The notes beneath the pieces were generated by a model that worked only from the letters and a program-made list of their open reading frames with translations, searched no databases and was not told the DNA's origin. This document shows, in pieces, positions 15,411 to 25,500 of a stretch of DNA of 64,000 bases. Each line of letters starts with the position of its first letter. Positions within the stretch are counted from its first letter, which is position 1. Source of the DNA: Sphingobacterium litopenaei. GTDB lineage: Bacteria; Bacteroidota; Bacteroidia; Sphingobacteriales; Sphingobacteriaceae. Both the position numbers and the translations under genes were made by a program. The stretch lies in the NCBI RefSeq assembly GCF_014692495.1, contig NZ_JACOIJ010000015.1, forward strand, positions 19,707 through 83,706. The letters run 5' to 3'.

Positions 15411-17285
15411 TCAATTTCTACGAGTTAAATTTAAATTAAATCTTTTAGATATATCTTTAAGAATTATAGGCACAACCACATCTGTAGCTCTTAAGGTAAA
15501 ATGATCATTATCAAAAAAATAAGGGCTTTCAGTAATTTGCAATTCTGGAAAATACATTGGATAAAGATCAAAATAATTATTCACAGAGGATTTTAAAATA
15601 TTATTTAATTTCTCTCCATCCGTATTAATATAATTAACATTTTCTTTGTAATAATAATTTAATGCTACCGAAGTAGGATAAGGAATTCTGTAAAATACAC
15701 TTTGACCAAGTATTAAATATTTACTATTTAAACCCTCCATATATTTATCTAAATTTTTGAATTCAGCAACAAATTCCTTTTGACTATAACCCCTTAGCTT
15801 ATAGTTGTACCAATGAGCTGAAATTAATACTAAATCAAACTTCTCAAGATTATTAGGTAAATAATCCATTAATACAAAGTTCATAACCGACTTAGGACCT
15901 TTTGCTCCTTTTGTATTTAATAAAGGAAGTGCTCCCGAAGTTGTAATTTGAACTATATTATACTGTGATGTATCAATTAATTGTGATAAGGAGAGATAAT
16001 ATTGAGCGGCATGACTGTCTCCAGTTAAAAGAATATTCTTCTTTCTGTTATTAATAATAAGGCAACCATTCTTTTTTAAAGTTTCTAAATTATCGGAATG
16101 ACATTTAATATTAAATTGAGAATCACGGTCATAATTATCTCTAAATTCCGTCAAATTTATAATTTCCTTAGAATATTTTTTCTCCAATGGGTTAAAATAC
16201 AAAAGAATTAACATTATTGAAATAGAACAAACGCTAATGAAAAAAATCTTTCTAGTACCAATTTCGTATGCTTTATTTTCAACATAATAGTACGAAACAC
16301 ACGATATTAAAATAGCAAATAGAAAAAGACAAAACACACCATTTAATGTATACTCTCCTCTATAACCATATATAACAATTAATGGCCAATGCCATAAATA
16401 AAGTGAATAGGATATCTTTCCAAAAAACTGAACTATTTTAAACTCCAACAATTTGCTATTAACATTTAATAAAATTATTCCTAGTGTAATAAGAGCGGGA
16501 AAAACCGTATAAATAGAAGGCCATAATAAACCCTCGGATAGAAAATAAATACAAGAAAATAATAAAATAAATAAAACAACACATATTATTTCACGATATT
16601 TTTTGCTTATACTCTCTTTTACATTTTTCTCATATAGAAATCCAATGCCTCCTAAAAACATTTCCCAAGCTCTAAACGGAGTACCATAAAAAACATATTT
16701 GGAATATTTATCAGGCATTAGATAATTAAAGTATAACATTAATATAAATGAGGAAAATAGAATGGAGAGAAAAATTATGTTGAACTTATTTTTGTTATTC
16801 AAATATGCTTTTTTTAATGGCAATAGAAGTAATGGATAAAGCATATAAAACTGCCATTCTACTGATAGTGACCAGGTATGAAGAAATACGTTAGATTGTG
16901 CTGAGGGATGAAAATAACTTGAGTTAAGTGCATAATAAAAATTTGATAAAAATAAACTTGACCAAATTCCATTTTTATTTACTTGTTCATAATCTTTTGG
17001 AAGATATAAAAACATGCAATAAAAAACAATTAATAGAATTAAAATAATAAGAGCAGGAACAATTCTATCAAAACGTCTTTTATAAAATGATTTTAATGTA
17101 AAATTATCTTTTGCAAAAGATGTTAGGATAATTTTGGTCATTAAATAACCACTTATAACAAAAAATATATCTACACCAGCATATCCTCCTTCAAAACCTG
17201 ATACTCCGTAATGAAATAAAACAACGACTAATACTGCAAAAGCTCTTAGAGCTCCAATATCGTATCTGAACTTCATATTTGACAT
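15411..17285 (-). CDS. OafA-type O-acyltransferase with SGNH domain
   Basis: A 624-residue protein with two parts. Residues about 1-350 form an acyltransferase-3 membrane domain ('YDIGALRAFAVLVVVLFHYG', 'GGYAGVDIFFVISGYLM', 'HTWSLSVEWQFY'). Residues about 400-620 form an SGNH hydrolase-like domain with 'LLTGDSHAAQYY' and the C-terminal catalytic pair in 'FFDNDHFT'. It should O-acetylate sugars of the polysaccharide. It lies within 10 bases of both neighbours, inside the operon. Confidence 0.9.
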   Translation of the reverse strand: MSNMKFRYDIGALRAFAVLVVVLFHYGVSGFEGGYAGVDIFFVISGYLMTKIILTSFAKDNFTLKSFYKRRFDRIVPALIILILLIVFYCMFLYLPKDYEQVNKNGIWSSLFLSNFYYALNSSYFHPSAQSNVFLHTWSLSVEWQFYMLYPLLLLPLKKAYLNNKNKFNIIFLSILFSSFILMLYFNYLMPDKYSKYVFYGTPFRAWEMFLGGIGFLYEKNVKESISKKYREIICVVLFILLFSCIYFLSEGLLWPSIYTVFPALITLGIILLNVNSKLLEFKIVQFFGKISYSLYLWHWPLIVIYGYRGEYTLNGVFCLFLFAILISCVSYYYVENKAYEIGTRKIFFISVCSISIMLILLYFNPLEKKYSKEIINLTEFRDNYDRDSQFNIKCHSDNLETLKKNGCLIINNRKKNILLTGDSHAAQYYLSLSQLIDTSQYNIVQITTSGALPLLNTKGAKGPKSVMNFVLMDYLPNNLEKFDLVLISAHWYNYKLRGYSQKEFVAEFKNLDKYMEGLNSKYLILGQSVFYRIPYPTSVALNYYYKENVNYINTDGEKLNNILKSSVNNYFDLYPMYFPELQITESPYFFDNDHFTLRATDVVVPIILKDISKRFNLNLTRRN

Positions 17286-17294
17286 TTTAATATG

Positions 17295-18500
17295 TTATTT
17301 TTTTTGATTATTATCAATTTCAAGCAACTTATTTAAATAAGCTATTGCCAAAACATCTCTATTAAAATTTTTTAAAGCTAATAACTTTGCATTTACTGCC
17401 AATTCATCCCTATAACTTCTGTCGTAAGCAATTTTCAATATAGCTTCTGAAAACTGTTGAGGTTCATAAGGTTCTACATTAATACCACAATTAGTAGAAG
17501 AGACTAATTCTTTAATCCACCCTTTCGTAGATTGAATAATTGGAACACCAGCCGCAAATGAATCAAACATTTTATTGGGTGAGCTGGTATGAAGTACTGG
17601 TAAATCCTTAAATGTCACAAAACTTGCTTCCACTCTAGAGAACCATTTAATTACCTCAGTTTTTGGCATAATACCTAAAAATTCAACATTCGTAAGGTTA
17701 TAATTTCGCACTAAATTTTCCAAATGCTTTCTTTCTGCACCTTCTCCAATGACTAGCCACAAAATATTTGGATCTGTTATGAGTCTCATTCCCTCAATTA
17801 CTTGTTCTACTTCGTCCATTAAACCCAAGGATCCAGCATACAAAAACAGCTTCTTTCCAGCATATTTTTCAGGAATCTTCTTATCATCTTCTGATATATT
17901 CGAGAACAATTCTACATCTGATGCATTAGTTATAACTAAAGTATTCGTATTGGGGCATTTTTTTAGCACACCTTGCTCCATCCCTCTACTGCAAGGAATA
18001 ACTAAAGAAGAATTTCTATAACATAATTTTTCAAACCACACAGCTATCTTTTGAACCAAAGAATTATTAAGCTTGCCTAATTCAATTGCACCGTCTGGCC
18101 ATAAATCACGAACCTCAAAAATCATAGCCTTTTTTCTAAACCATTTAGTCAAAAGCGCAGGTAATCCTACCGTGATAGGCCCAGAACTGGCTAATACAAC
18201 ATCACACTTTAAAGTAAGTGCAAAATAACAAGACATAAAAGAAAAAATGAGGGCTTTAAAAGCTCGTTTTAAAACATTATCTCTATTAGAGTCAGCAGAA
18301 TTTATAACCACTAAATCAATGCCCTCAACATTTTGTCTCTCTATGAATTTTGAAGCTCTTATATCTGATTTTTCATATGGGGAAGTTACAACTGTAACCT
18401 TATGGCCTTTATCCACCCATCTTTTTGTTAATTCATACATCCTAGTGCTCCATTTACCTTTTGGAGTTCCAAAATATTGATAAAAAATTAAAATCTGCAT
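17295..18500 (-). CDS. GT4 glycosyltransferase (WbuB-like)
   Basis: A 401-residue GT-B enzyme. The N-terminal acceptor domain has 'FGTPKGKWSTRMYELTKRWV' and 'FEVRDLWPDGAIELG', a motif common in WbuB-type transferases. The C-terminal domain has 'LFLYAGSLGLMDEVEQVIEG' and 'SPNKMFDSFAAGVPII', covering the GT4 nucleotide-sugar site. It is a cytoplasmic, probably membrane-associated enzyme adding one sugar to the repeat unit. Specificity cannot be read from sequence; L-fucosamine-like sugars are used by some relatives. Confidence 0.85.
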   Translation of the reverse strand: MQILIFYQYFGTPKGKWSTRMYELTKRWVDKGHKVTVVTSPYEKSDIRASKFIERQNVEGIDLVVINSADSNRDNVLKRAFKALIFSFMSCYFALTLKCDVVLASSGPITVGLPALLTKWFRKKAMIFEVRDLWPDGAIELGKLNNSLVQKIAVWFEKLCYRNSSLVIPCSRGMEQGVLKKCPNTNTLVITNASDVELFSNISEDDKKIPEKYAGKKLFLYAGSLGLMDEVEQVIEGMRLITDPNILWLVIGEGAERKHLENLVRNYNLTNVEFLGIMPKTEVIKWFSRVEASFVTFKDLPVLHTSSPNKMFDSFAAGVPIIQSTKGWIKELVSSTNCGINVEPYEPQQFSEAILKIAYDRSYRDELAVNAKLLALKNFNRDVLAIAYLNKLLEIDNNQKK

Positions 18501-18505
18501 TTAGA

Positions 18506-19624
18506 CTAACTATTTAAGATATTGATATAAAACTTTGAAATATTTGACCATCGAAACTTTTCAAAATCAATTTTATTGATTTCTTTTTTATAAAGCTTAT
18601 AATTAGTAATTAGACTTTTTAAACCTCCAACTATACTTGATAAATCATGAGGATCAATAGCTTCTCCTATTTTTTCTTGAAATACTCCATCAACTCCTTC
18701 ATTTTGGGAATATAACAAAGGTAAACCTTGACTTAATGCTTCTATATAAACTAATCCAAAAGTTTCCCTATAAGAGGGCATAACAAAAAAACTTGAATCT
18801 CTAAAGAACCTAACAATTTCCTTCTTATCTTGAACTTCACCTAAAAAACTAATCCATGGTTTAGACTTCACTAAAGCAGATATTTTCCCATTTATATCTT
18901 TATATCCCCCAATAATCTTTAAGCTTATTTTAGGATGCTTCTCTCGAATTATTTCTAAAGCGGATATTAATTTTTGTACATTTTTACGTTTTTCGAATGA
19001 ACCTACATATACAAAATCAAAACAATGAGATTTATCTACATTTTGTTGATTATCTATCCAATATTCATCTATCCCATTATTTAAAATTGTCGATCTATGG
19101 TCCAAATCGATAGGAAGTCTTGATTTCAAATAAAAATTATTAACCACCTTCCTTTTAATTGCGTGCGAAATATAAAACACATGTTTTGCGTGTTTTATAA
19201 TATTTAAAGCAAGTGGTAATAGATCCGGTCTATACTTAAAAAAAACATCTACATCAGTTGACCTTATAGATACTGTGTAAGGTATGTTAAATTCATTAAA
19301 TAATTTATACGCTAGAAAACCATCGCTAAATAAAGTAGTAGCCAATGAGAAATCTATATTTTTTCCGATAATAACTTCTAATAGCTGTTTATAAAGAAAC
19401 TGAATTTTATATTCAAATATTATTAAATGAAGTTTATTTAGTTTATTTGAATAAAAAATAGAAGACTCTGGTTGTTTATATTTAAATACATTTTTACCAA
19501 CATGATTTTGATTTCTCAAAGGATGAAAAACAAATTGAATACACCCCCTATCATCTAACGACTTATATAAATTTGTATGAACCTTTGAGTATGCAAAATC
19601 ATTGCAAATATGAAGTAATCTCAC
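18506..19624 (-). CDS. GT4 glycosyltransferase
   Basis: A 372-residue GT-B fold transferase. 'DFVYVGSFEKRKNVQKLISA' marks the start of the Rossmann nucleotide-sugar domain, and 'VMPSYRETFGLVYIEALSQG' carries the conserved E-x7-E region of GT4 enzymes. It probably adds one residue of the capsule repeat. It is closely packed between the preceding transferase and the hyaluronidase-like gene. Confidence 0.85.
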   Translation of the reverse strand: MRLLHICNDFAYSKVHTNLYKSLDDRGCIQFVFHPLRNQNHVGKNVFKYKQPESSIFYSNKLNKLHLIIFEYKIQFLYKQLLEVIIGKNIDFSLATTLFSDGFLAYKLFNEFNIPYTVSIRSTDVDVFFKYRPDLLPLALNIIKHAKHVFYISHAIKRKVVNNFYLKSRLPIDLDHRSTILNNGIDEYWIDNQQNVDKSHCFDFVYVGSFEKRKNVQKLISALEIIREKHPKISLKIIGGYKDINGKISALVKSKPWISFLGEVQDKKEIVRFFRDSSFFVMPSYRETFGLVYIEALSQGLPLLYSQNEGVDGVFQEKIGEAIDPHDLSSIVGGLKSLITNYKLYKKEINKIDFEKFRWSNISKFYINILNS

Positions 19625-19639
19625 TTTTAAATAATAAAA

Positions 19640-20482
19640 TTATCTGTTATAATAATAATGGAATATGTCATCTTGACTATAATTTCGGAATTTATTATTG
19701 TGGTCCTTCTTTTTATATTTTTCATAATTTTTAGTCATAGGATCCCAGTACACAATGCCATTAATACTTCTTCCCTCAAAAGAAAATGTGAATATTCTTT
19801 CTATATAATTAACATAACTTATTTTATCCAAAATCTGAGTTCCCCAACTTTTATTATAAGGGTGAACCATGTACCACGTAAAAGGTATCACTAATTTGTT
19901 ATACTTTACGGCTAATTTTAACGTCTCTCTTAAATTAATATCTATATGGCTATAATTTTTATCTAAACCTTTGTTTTCGCTATTAGAAAAATTTAAATAC
20001 AACGAAGGAAATATAACATCACTTATTTTAATAATTTTGTCAATTCTTGATTGATCGATATTATACCTTGATAGAGTTTTAAAGGGAATACCATAAAATC
20101 CAATTTTTACATTCGGTCTTAATTTTTTACACAATTTCAAAATATTCAAGAAATGATTTTCAGCGTTAATAAAACGTTTTGAATTTATAGCTCTGTCCCT
20201 TAAATCCTTATAGAGTTGATTCTCCAAATCAATGCAGAAAATCCCCACATCATTTTTATTTGGAAATTTTGAAACTATAAACTTCTCAATATTTAAATAA
20301 TTTACCGTACCATCATTATTTGGATCAATAGTTCCACCATATATAATGGCTATAGATTTAAATACATAACGGCTATTTGATACTTTAGGCTTTTCTTTGT
20401 TAATATAAATAACTCTATTAGTTTGACCAAAACCAATAAAATAAATCAAAACCATTAAAATAGACAAAAAAATATTTTTCAT
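19640..20482 (-). CDS. Exported GH56 hyaluronidase-like protein
   Basis: A 280-residue protein with a signal peptide (hydrophobic to about residue 18, 'GFGQT'). The mature part follows the order of motifs in animal GH56 hyaluronidases such as the bee-venom enzyme. 'KFPNKNDVGIFCIDLENQ' gives Asp85-x-Glu87 at the position of the catalytic Asp111-x-Glu113. 'LCKKLRPNVKIGFYGIPF' follows, then 'SDVIFPSLYLN' with Tyr162, 'KLVIPFTWYMVHP', and 'INGIVYWDP' with Trp246. Each has a counterpart in bee hyaluronidase (MRPAANWGYYAYP, LLPSVYLR, LPYYWY, GFIIWGS). It overlaps the polymerase gene by 4 bases, so it is part of the capsule operon. It may trim or cleave the polysaccharide in the periplasm. Activity and substrate are inference; other TIM-barrel families cannot be excluded. 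Confidence 0.65.
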   Translation of the reverse strand: MKNIFLSILMVLIYFIGFGQTNRVIYINKEKPKVSNSRYVFKSIAIIYGGTIDPNNDGTVNYLNIEKFIVSKFPNKNDVGIFCIDLENQLYKDLRDRAINSKRFINAENHFLNILKLCKKLRPNVKIGFYGIPFKTLSRYNIDQSRIDKIIKISDVIFPSLYLNFSNSENKGLDKNYSHIDINLRETLKLAVKYNKLVIPFTWYMVHPYNKSWGTQILDKISYVNYIERIFTFSFEGRSINGIVYWDPMTKNYEKYKKKDHNNKFRNYSQDDIFHYYYNR

Positions 20483-21675
20483 TCTCCTTTTATTTTTATA
20501 CCGGCAATTATCCCCATTGATATGAATAGGGCATTACTTAAATATATAGACTCTGTAAAATTATAGTGGATTAAAGATTGTACAAAAAATATAATAACCC
20601 ATGTATATTTATTATCATATCTTAATAGAGCAAAAGACTTCGAAAATATATATATTAAAAATATTAAAAATGACAAAAAACCAATCAGTCCAGTGGCCAT
20701 CATAATCTCAATAAAAATATTATGAGGATAAATTCCCCCTATTTCAAGTCTTCCACCTAATAAAGGTGAATCCATAAATTCATTTAATGAATTGTCCCAT
20801 AGAGTCAAACGAGTACTAGCCGAATTATCGTTTGATATATTATTAAGGTTTTCTAATCTATCAAATATTCCAGAACCAACCTTAAAAAACAACCAAATAA
20901 AAAGTGGAGTAGAAAATAAAATGATTTGTATAAATTTGATTCTGAAAGTCCTATTTCCATTCACTAATAAAATTATAAGTGTTATTATTAATGCCAAAAA
21001 TGCCCCTCGAGAAGAACCTATTAAAGTAAGAATAAAAGAAATCAGTAGAATAGCAATGTAATACAATTTTGTAGGAAAATTATAACCTTTGGATGTACTT
21101 GATAATTTATAAAGAACTAAACCTATTGTTAATGTAGAAGTATATGCAAGTATTAAAGGGTTAATAGTTTTGGCTTCATATCCTTGGTACTTTGCTTCTG
21201 TTAATCTTCCTATATTTCCTGAAAATATCAAATCACTATATAAATATATAGATGTGATTCCTAATATAAAACCTGCTAAAATAAATGCATTAATTATTTC
21301 GTTGCCATACTTTTGAAAATCTATCCTTTTAAAAAATATATAAGGAAAAATACAATAAATAATGGTATAAAGACCGAAGTCAAAACTATCTTTACTTTCA
21401 TAAACTACATTACCGAGCAAATCGAGGTAAATCTTTATAAAGTATATAAACCAAAAAAAATAAAGAAAAATAGAAAAGTCAAAATTTTGAGATTCTTTTA
21501 TTTTGTTTCTGTAAACTACTAAATATAAAATTATACATAAAGTAATTATAATTCTAAAAGGAATAGAATAAAATCGAGTAAGATCCTCTAGTTTTAAAGA
21601 TAACATTAAAACTATACCTATATAGAATCCTATATAAATAAAAAAAGATATTATTCTTACTAAATACTTGTCCAT
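20479..21675 (-). CDS. O-antigen polymerase/ligase family protein (Wzy-like)
   Basis: A 398-residue polytopic membrane protein with about eleven hydrophobic segments. The central stretch 'LLISFILTLIGSSRGAFLAL' is the SRG motif typical of the O-antigen ligase/Wzy_C superfamily, followed by a large loop with 'LTLWDNSLNEFMDSPLLGGR' and 'YPHNIFIEIMMATGLIGF'. The PHN motif is characteristic. In this locus it is the likely repeat-unit polymerase. It is the only such gene in the cluster. 99 bases of AT-rich sequence separate it from the upstream transferase. Confidence 0.85.
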   Translation of the reverse strand: MDKYLVRIISFFIYIGFYIGIVLMLSLKLEDLTRFYSIPFRIIITLCIILYLVVYRNKIKESQNFDFSIFLYFFWFIYFIKIYLDLLGNVVYESKDSFDFGLYTIIYCIFPYIFFKRIDFQKYGNEIINAFILAGFILGITSIYLYSDLIFSGNIGRLTEAKYQGYEAKTINPLILAYTSTLTIGLVLYKLSSTSKGYNFPTKLYYIAILLISFILTLIGSSRGAFLALIITLIILLVNGNRTFRIKFIQIILFSTPLFIWLFFKVGSGIFDRLENLNNISNDNSASTRLTLWDNSLNEFMDSPLLGGRLEIGGIYPHNIFIEIMMATGLIGFLSFLIFLIYIFSKSFALLRYDNKYTWVIIFFVQSLIHYNFTESIYLSNALFISMGIIAGIKIKGE

Positions 21676-21774
21676 TTACATAACTCCCTAAGCAGAGAAC
21701 CCAGATTAATATTAATTAATAATTTATTATCATTAACATATTAAATTCTAATACTTTGTTGTATTAATTCAAAT

Positions 21775-22917
21775 TTAACTTTTATAATTATATTCTTTAT
21801 TTAGTATAGACAGAAATTTTTTACAGTTAGTTTCAACGGAAAATTGAATGGATTTAGATATATTGTTTTCCTTAATGTTTTTCCATTCATTTTTCATCCG
21901 AAAACTACGATTAAAGGCCTCTAGATATCCATTGGTATCAGGAGTTTTAACTAACCATCCATTCAGATTATCGAATATCATCTCAGAAGGTCCTCCTAAA
22001 TGATACGCAATAACAGGTTTTCCAGCACCTAAAGCCTCTGCTATACTTATTCCAAATGGTTCAGCATTCCTTCTACCGTTGACAATAATATCAACAGATG
22101 AATAAAAACATGAAACATCTGAAATCGCACCTAATAGAAAAATACGATTATTTAAATAAATTCCCGCTGCCTCCTTTACTTTGTTTTCAAATTCTTCACT
22201 ATCTTTTCCTCCAGCGATTAATAAGCACACATCTTCATTTAATAAATCTGATTCTAAAAATGCTTTAACAACAATGTCTTGTGCTTTATCATGCGTTATC
22301 CTTGCAAGAATTCCGTAAATTACTGTATTTTCAGAAATTCCTAATTCCTGCTTTATGTTACGCGTTATTTCTTTGGGTATAATGCGATCCTTATTAAAAC
22401 CAGGATAAATTACATGTTTACTAATATATCCAATAGACTTCTGTGTATATAAGCTATTTGCTACTGGTTTTATATTCAAAATCCTGAAAATAAAATTATA
22501 AAACAGATAGGAGAATTTATTGCTAACAATATTTGGCATATGCCAATAAACATTTGTTTTCAAGAATAATCCTAGAAAACCCGACAAGAATAGCAAATTT
22601 GCTCTTCTATAAATAAGAGCTGTGTAATTATTACGAATTAGAGTGGAGGCAAGACGTTTTTTGTTATTTTTGCCATAAACAAATGCTTTAAAAATATTTT
22701 TAATAATAGTCCATGGGCTACCACTAAAACTAACATTTAAGTTGTCAATTTCATAAACATTTTGAACTAACGATTTATAAATTTCTAATCTTGGGCCTTT
22801 ATCTAATATAATCGCATCGACTATAACTCCCTTCTTAACAAATTCTTTAATAAATTGGACTTCACAAGTAAAAACACCTCCATCGTCATTACTATTTAAT
22901 ATCTTTAAAATTCGCAT
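21775..22917 (-). CDS. GT4 glycosyltransferase
   Basis: A 380-residue GT-B fold enzyme. The N-terminal 'ILNSNDDGGVFTCEVQFIKE' is the usual acceptor-domain start with a glycine-rich loop. 'TVIYGILARITHDKAQDIVV' starts the donor domain, and 'AEPFGISIAEALGAGKPVIA' is the GT4 E-x7-E motif. It should add a sugar of the repeat unit. It lies one base after the pyruvyltransferase gene. Third of three GT4 enzymes in the locus. Confidence 0.87.
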   Translation of the reverse strand: MRILKILNSNDDGGVFTCEVQFIKEFVKKGVIVDAIILDKGPRLEIYKSLVQNVYEIDNLNVSFSGSPWTIIKNIFKAFVYGKNNKKRLASTLIRNNYTALIYRRANLLFLSGFLGLFLKTNVYWHMPNIVSNKFSYLFYNFIFRILNIKPVANSLYTQKSIGYISKHVIYPGFNKDRIIPKEITRNIKQELGISENTVIYGILARITHDKAQDIVVKAFLESDLLNEDVCLLIAGGKDSEEFENKVKEAAGIYLNNRIFLLGAISDVSCFYSSVDIIVNGRRNAEPFGISIAEALGAGKPVIAYHLGGPSEMIFDNLNGWLVKTPDTNGYLEAFNRSFRMKNEWKNIKENNISKSIQFSVETNCKKFLSILNKEYNYKS

Positions 22918-22918
22918 A

Positions 22919-24013
22919 TTAAGACTGTAATAATTCTTTTAAAAGTTTCTTGTTATTAAGAGCATTTTCTATTAATAAACTATTAATACTAATCTTATCA
23001 GTTCTTTCTATAATACTCTGTAATTCTAATGACTTTTTAGAATCCAATAAATCATATAAATCGAATTGCAAATTCGACAAACCTATTTGCTTGAAAAATC
23101 TTTGGGTTTTTGGATGTTTTGAAATACCAATAGGTCGTACCCCCAATGCGTATGAAGTTATGGCAACGTGTAGTTTAGTAGTAATTACACTATCACAAGT
23201 AGATAAAAACTGTAATGTATCTTCAGGTGATATATATTCCTTAATAGACCAATTAACATCTAAATCCTTTCTTAACTGATCAAAGAAAAGGTATTGGTAA
23301 CAATGTTTACCCAACCCATGATCTACTAAAAAATGAAAATCAAAATTTCCCTGTATTTGTTTTATTCTAGTTAAGAAATCAACAAGCGCGGGCCTTATCA
23401 TTTCAAAATCCTTTCCAGGATCAAGAGGGATATGAAACACGACTCTTTTTTGGGCTTTATTTATTTGCTTTGAAACATAATATTTACTATTTATGTCTGC
23501 TAATGATAAGGCTGAATCAGGATTTACATGAATTTTTCCCTTATAGCCATATTTAATAAGATATTGTTTTGACTCTTCATCTCGTACACTAACAATTCTA
23601 GCTCCATTAATCACAAACATTCCTATTTTTCGAATGAATAAATTATCTAAAGGCCCAAAACCTATTCCAAAAAAACCATAAGGCTTACCTTTTAAACGAG
23701 ATAATATCCCCGGCATCATATGATGCAAAACAAATTTTACTCTCCATCTTAATGAAGGATTTCTTGGTTCCCCAAAATATCCCCCACCACCATAAACTAT
23801 AAAATTGGCTTTATTTACAGCTTTACTAATTGGTAAATGAGATTGTACATTTAAATAACGACCATAGTAATCATTAGCCATATCAAGCACCACTTCTCCT
23901 CCTATTTCCTCAATCCAGTTTTTGTATATTGCCATTAGCAACACATCACCGTAATTATGATTTCTACTAGCTCCATGTAAACTTACTATAGGTGTTTGTT
24001 TTTTATTATTCAT
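22919..24013 (-). CDS. Polysaccharide pyruvyl transferase family protein
   Basis: A 364-residue protein starting with 'LHGASRNHNYGDVLLMAIYK' and containing 'FIVYGGGGYFGEP' and 'CDSVITTKLHVAITSYALGV', the pattern of the PS_pyruv_trans (CsaB/WcaK) family. The likely reaction is transfer of pyruvate from phosphoenolpyruvate to a sugar as a ketal, adding negative charge. Some members do other chemistry. It overlaps the flippase gene by 8 bases. Confidence 0.85.
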   Translation of the reverse strand: MNNKKQTPIVSLHGASRNHNYGDVLLMAIYKNWIEEIGGEVVLDMANDYYGRYLNVQSHLPISKAVNKANFIVYGGGGYFGEPRNPSLRWRVKFVLHHMMPGILSRLKGKPYGFFGIGFGPLDNLFIRKIGMFVINGARIVSVRDEESKQYLIKYGYKGKIHVNPDSALSLADINSKYYVSKQINKAQKRVVFHIPLDPGKDFEMIRPALVDFLTRIKQIQGNFDFHFLVDHGLGKHCYQYLFFDQLRKDLDVNWSIKEYISPEDTLQFLSTCDSVITTKLHVAITSYALGVRPIGISKHPKTQRFFKQIGLSNLQFDLYDLLDSKKSLELQSIIERTDKISINSLLIENALNNKKLLKELLQS

Positions 24014-25457
24014 TTTTAAATTTTCTTTCTTTAATAAACTTTCTAATTATAGCTACTACCTCAAATTTTAATAAAAAAGCCATGAGAAAATACATTATAT
24101 ACCCAATAAACAAACCCAATAATACACGGCTAAAATTATTTAGTGATATAAACGCATTATTATCTAATACATAGACAAGAAATCCCACACCTATGGACAG
24201 CAAATAAATTCCTATTATATCTAAAATTTGTTCTTTTAACGAGTAGTTAATCATTCGTGAGGAATACATAGAATTTAGACCTACAGAAATAATAGAAAAT
24301 AGACATTGGGAGATAAGTATTCCATATATTCCATATTGAACTGAAACAATAATTAAAACTGTTAAAATAATTTTTTTAATAATATTCAGTTTTAACACCA
24401 AATCTGATCTACCCTTTACTCTTAAAATATTTAAATTATATCTTTGAAAAGGATGTAATACCCCCACAACAGTCATAATTTGAAAGAATGGCACCATTGG
24501 GAGCCATTTATCCGTGAGCAACAATGTAAATAGAGGTGTAGCTAAAACTGAAAATAAAATCATTGTAGGTGTTAAAAAGAAAACAACTAGATTAAAAATT
24601 TGTCGGTAATATCTTTTTAATCTAACATTATCATCTTGAATTTGAGAAAACATAGGATATGTGACTTTTTCTAATGCTGTAGATAAATTCTTACTAGGAA
24701 AAAGTTGAAAAAGCTCTGCGCGGTTATAATATCCTAAAACCTGAGGAGAAAATGTTTTCCCGATTATTACTCCATAAATATTATCATAAATAGAGTTTAA
24801 AAGAGATGCAATAGTTAACTTATACCCAAAGTTGAAATGATATTTTAACCTTTCTTTATTAAATAAAAATTTCGGTATCCACTTAGATCTTACCCAATAT
24901 TGAATAGATAATAAAATATTTTGTAATAAATTATATATTACTATACTCCAAACCCCCCATCCAGTCTTTGCTAAATAAATACTTACTACTCCTGAAATTA
25001 TCAATGAAGGAATTTGAACCAATACTTGAGTCCTGAATTTCATCTCCTTAGTAAGCTTAGTAATTTGGATAATAGAAAAAGCATTTATCACAAAGCTTAT
25101 ACAATAAACTTTTATAACACTATCCAATATTGGCATTGCATAAAAAGCTGAAATATAAGGGGCACTAATAAAGGCAATAATATATAAAACAAAACTAACT
25201 GTAATATTGAGAAAAAAAACAGTCGAATAGTCAACCTCCGAAATATCTTTGTTCCTAATTAGGGAAGAAGTCATTCCTGAATCGATAAGGTTATTTGCAA
25301 TAGATATAAATATTTGAAGTAAGGCAATTACCCCAAAAGCCTCTGGCATCAATATTCTTGCTAAAAACAATTGCACAAGAAAATTGATGCCTTGGTAACC
25401 AAATTGTTGAAAAATAGTCCAAAATAAACCTGATACTGCCTTAACTTTTAGAGACAT
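24006..25457 (-). CDS. Wzx-like oligosaccharide flippase
   Basis: A 483-residue membrane protein of the MOP exporter superfamily with 12-14 hydrophobic segments. The N-terminus 'VSGLFWTIFQQFGYQGINFL' followed by 'FLARILMPEAFGVIAL' is the standard start of WzxC-type flippases. 'YYNRAELFQLFPSKNLSTAL' is a typical cytoplasmic loop of this group. It should move undecaprenyl-linked repeat units across the inner membrane for the polymerase. Confidence 0.92.
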   Translation of the reverse strand: MSLKVKAVSGLFWTIFQQFGYQGINFLVQLFLARILMPEAFGVIALLQIFISIANNLIDSGMTSSLIRNKDISEVDYSTVFFLNITVSFVLYIIAFISAPYISAFYAMPILDSVIKVYCISFVINAFSIIQITKLTKEMKFRTQVLVQIPSLIISGVVSIYLAKTGWGVWSIVIYNLLQNILLSIQYWVRSKWIPKFLFNKERLKYHFNFGYKLTIASLLNSIYDNIYGVIIGKTFSPQVLGYYNRAELFQLFPSKNLSTALEKVTYPMFSQIQDDNVRLKRYYRQIFNLVVFFLTPTMILFSVLATPLFTLLLTDKWLPMVPFFQIMTVVGVLHPFQRYNLNILRVKGRSDLVLKLNIIKKIILTVLIIVSVQYGIYGILISQCLFSIISVGLNSMYSSRMINYSLKEQILDIIGIYLLSIGVGFLVYVLDNNAFISLNNFSRVLLGLFIGYIMYFLMAFLLKFEVVAIIRKFIKERKFKNE

Positions 25458-25500
25458 TCATTTTTTATTATATATAAATAATTTTAATAGATCTCTTTTT

